This document shows positions 63,541-64,000 of a DNA stretch of 64,000 nt, one piece after another (position 1 is the stretch's first letter; each line of letters starts with the position of its first letter). The stretch comes from an uncultured Oscillospiraceae bacterium (GTDB lineage Bacteria; Bacillota; Clostridia; Oscillospirales; Oscillospiraceae). A program made the translations under genes and the position numbers. The notes under the pieces were generated by a model, which saw nothing but the letters and a program-made list of their open reading frames with translations, was not told the DNA's origin and ran no database searches. Location of the stretch: assembly GCA_947625355.1 (NCBI GenBank), contig CANQOA010000003.1, forward strand, positions 1-64,000, written 5' to 3'.

Positions 63541-64000
63541 ATGGACGCCATCGAGATCCGCGCCGCCTTCGGCGCCAACGATGACAAGCGGGACCGTGGC
63601 CTCGCCACCCCGCCGGAGGTGGTCCGCGCCGACGACATCCCCTACGGCCCCCACGGCAAATGGAACCTGCTGGATATATACCGGCCCCGGGGCACAGAAC
63701 AGACCCCTCTCCCCTGCATCGTCAGCGTCCACGGGGGCGGCTGGGTCTACGGGGACAAGGACCGGTACCAGTATTACTGCATGGACCTGGCCCGCCGGGG
63801 CTTCGCGGTGGTCAACTTCTCCTACCGCCTGGCGCCGGAGCATCCCTTCCCCGCGGCGGTGGAGGACGTGAACGCCGCCTTTCGCTGGGTGGCGGAGCAC
63901 GGCCGGGAGCACATGCTGGACACCGACCGGCTTTTCGCCGTGGGCGACTCCGCCGGGGGCCAGCTGGCCGCCCAGTACGCCGCCATGCTCACCGACCCCG
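63541..64000 (+). CDS. Alpha/beta hydrolase (esterase/lipase), truncated by window end
   Basis: SVHGGGWVYGDKDRYQYYC; oxyanion HGGG; nucleophile GDSAGGQLA. Confidence 0.93.
   Translation, partial: MDAIEIRAAFGANDDKRDRGLATPPEVVRADDIPYGPHGKWNLLDIYRPRGTEQTPLPCIVSVHGGGWVYGDKDRYQYYCMDLARRGFAVVNFSYRLAPEHPFPAAVEDVNAAFRWVAEHGREHMLDTDRLFAVGDSAGGQLAAQYAAMLTDP

Noticed and set aside
59610-63638. 1342-aa minus-strand ORF opposite GH42 and GH3 genes
   Set aside because: Composition artefact of high-GC codon usage; low-complexity H/G/A/V/P-rich translation with no recognisable domain, antisense to two strong CAZyme genes.
1-64000. CRISPR array, phage-defence island, toxin-antitoxin or BGC
   Set aside because: No spaced direct repeats, cas genes, restriction/defence genes, paired small toxin-antitoxin ORFs or biosynthetic megasynthases were seen anywhere in the window.

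Overview
This is a high-GC Firmicutes chromosomal window. A SpoIIR homologue and the overall gene content suggest a spore-forming Oscillospiraceae/Clostridia-like lineage, though that taxonomy is inference. The window is mostly core and metabolic genes with no clear prophage, plasmid or CRISPR. From left to right: partial tRNA-Gly; AI-2E-type permease, spoIIR, ispE, phosphoglycerate mutase, NUDIX-APH fusion, rplL/rplJ with an L10 leader; a YcdB/SLH-type secreted protein; a sialic-acid/amino-sugar locus (SGNH hydrolase, ROK-like kinase, AGE epimerase, RpiR regulator, sugar ABC transporter, NanA-like lyase); yedF; a divergent double thiamin locus (Phn-type ABC transporter + thiE + TPK facing a TPP riboswitch + thiD-tenA-thiZXY); DegV, DUF1836 and redox enzymes; tRNA-Leu; a hybrid sensor kinase; an orphan E2-like acyltransferase; a TetR/MMPL/coiled-coil export locus; thyA; a split Na+-pumping decarboxylase operon; a degenerate tyrosine-recombinase-like protein beside a large surface protein; a putative group B [FeFe]-hydrogenase; and a glycan-degradation locus (GH53, unknown 612-aa protein, GH42, domain-swapped GH3, esterase). 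The observations I would check first are: (1) a TPP-like attenuator whose 3' half departs from the TPP consensus, upstream of a Phn-type transporter in a thiamin operon; (2) a tyrosine recombinase lacking its catalytic residues next to a large surface protein; (3) an E2/CAT-fold protein whose HxxxDG motif reads SxxxDS; (4) arrays of perfect hairpins downstream of rplL and in the tetR leader; (5) an uncharacterised 612-aa protein plus zinc-ribbon pair inside a CAZyme locus. All calls come from reading the sequence; no database search or folding was run.
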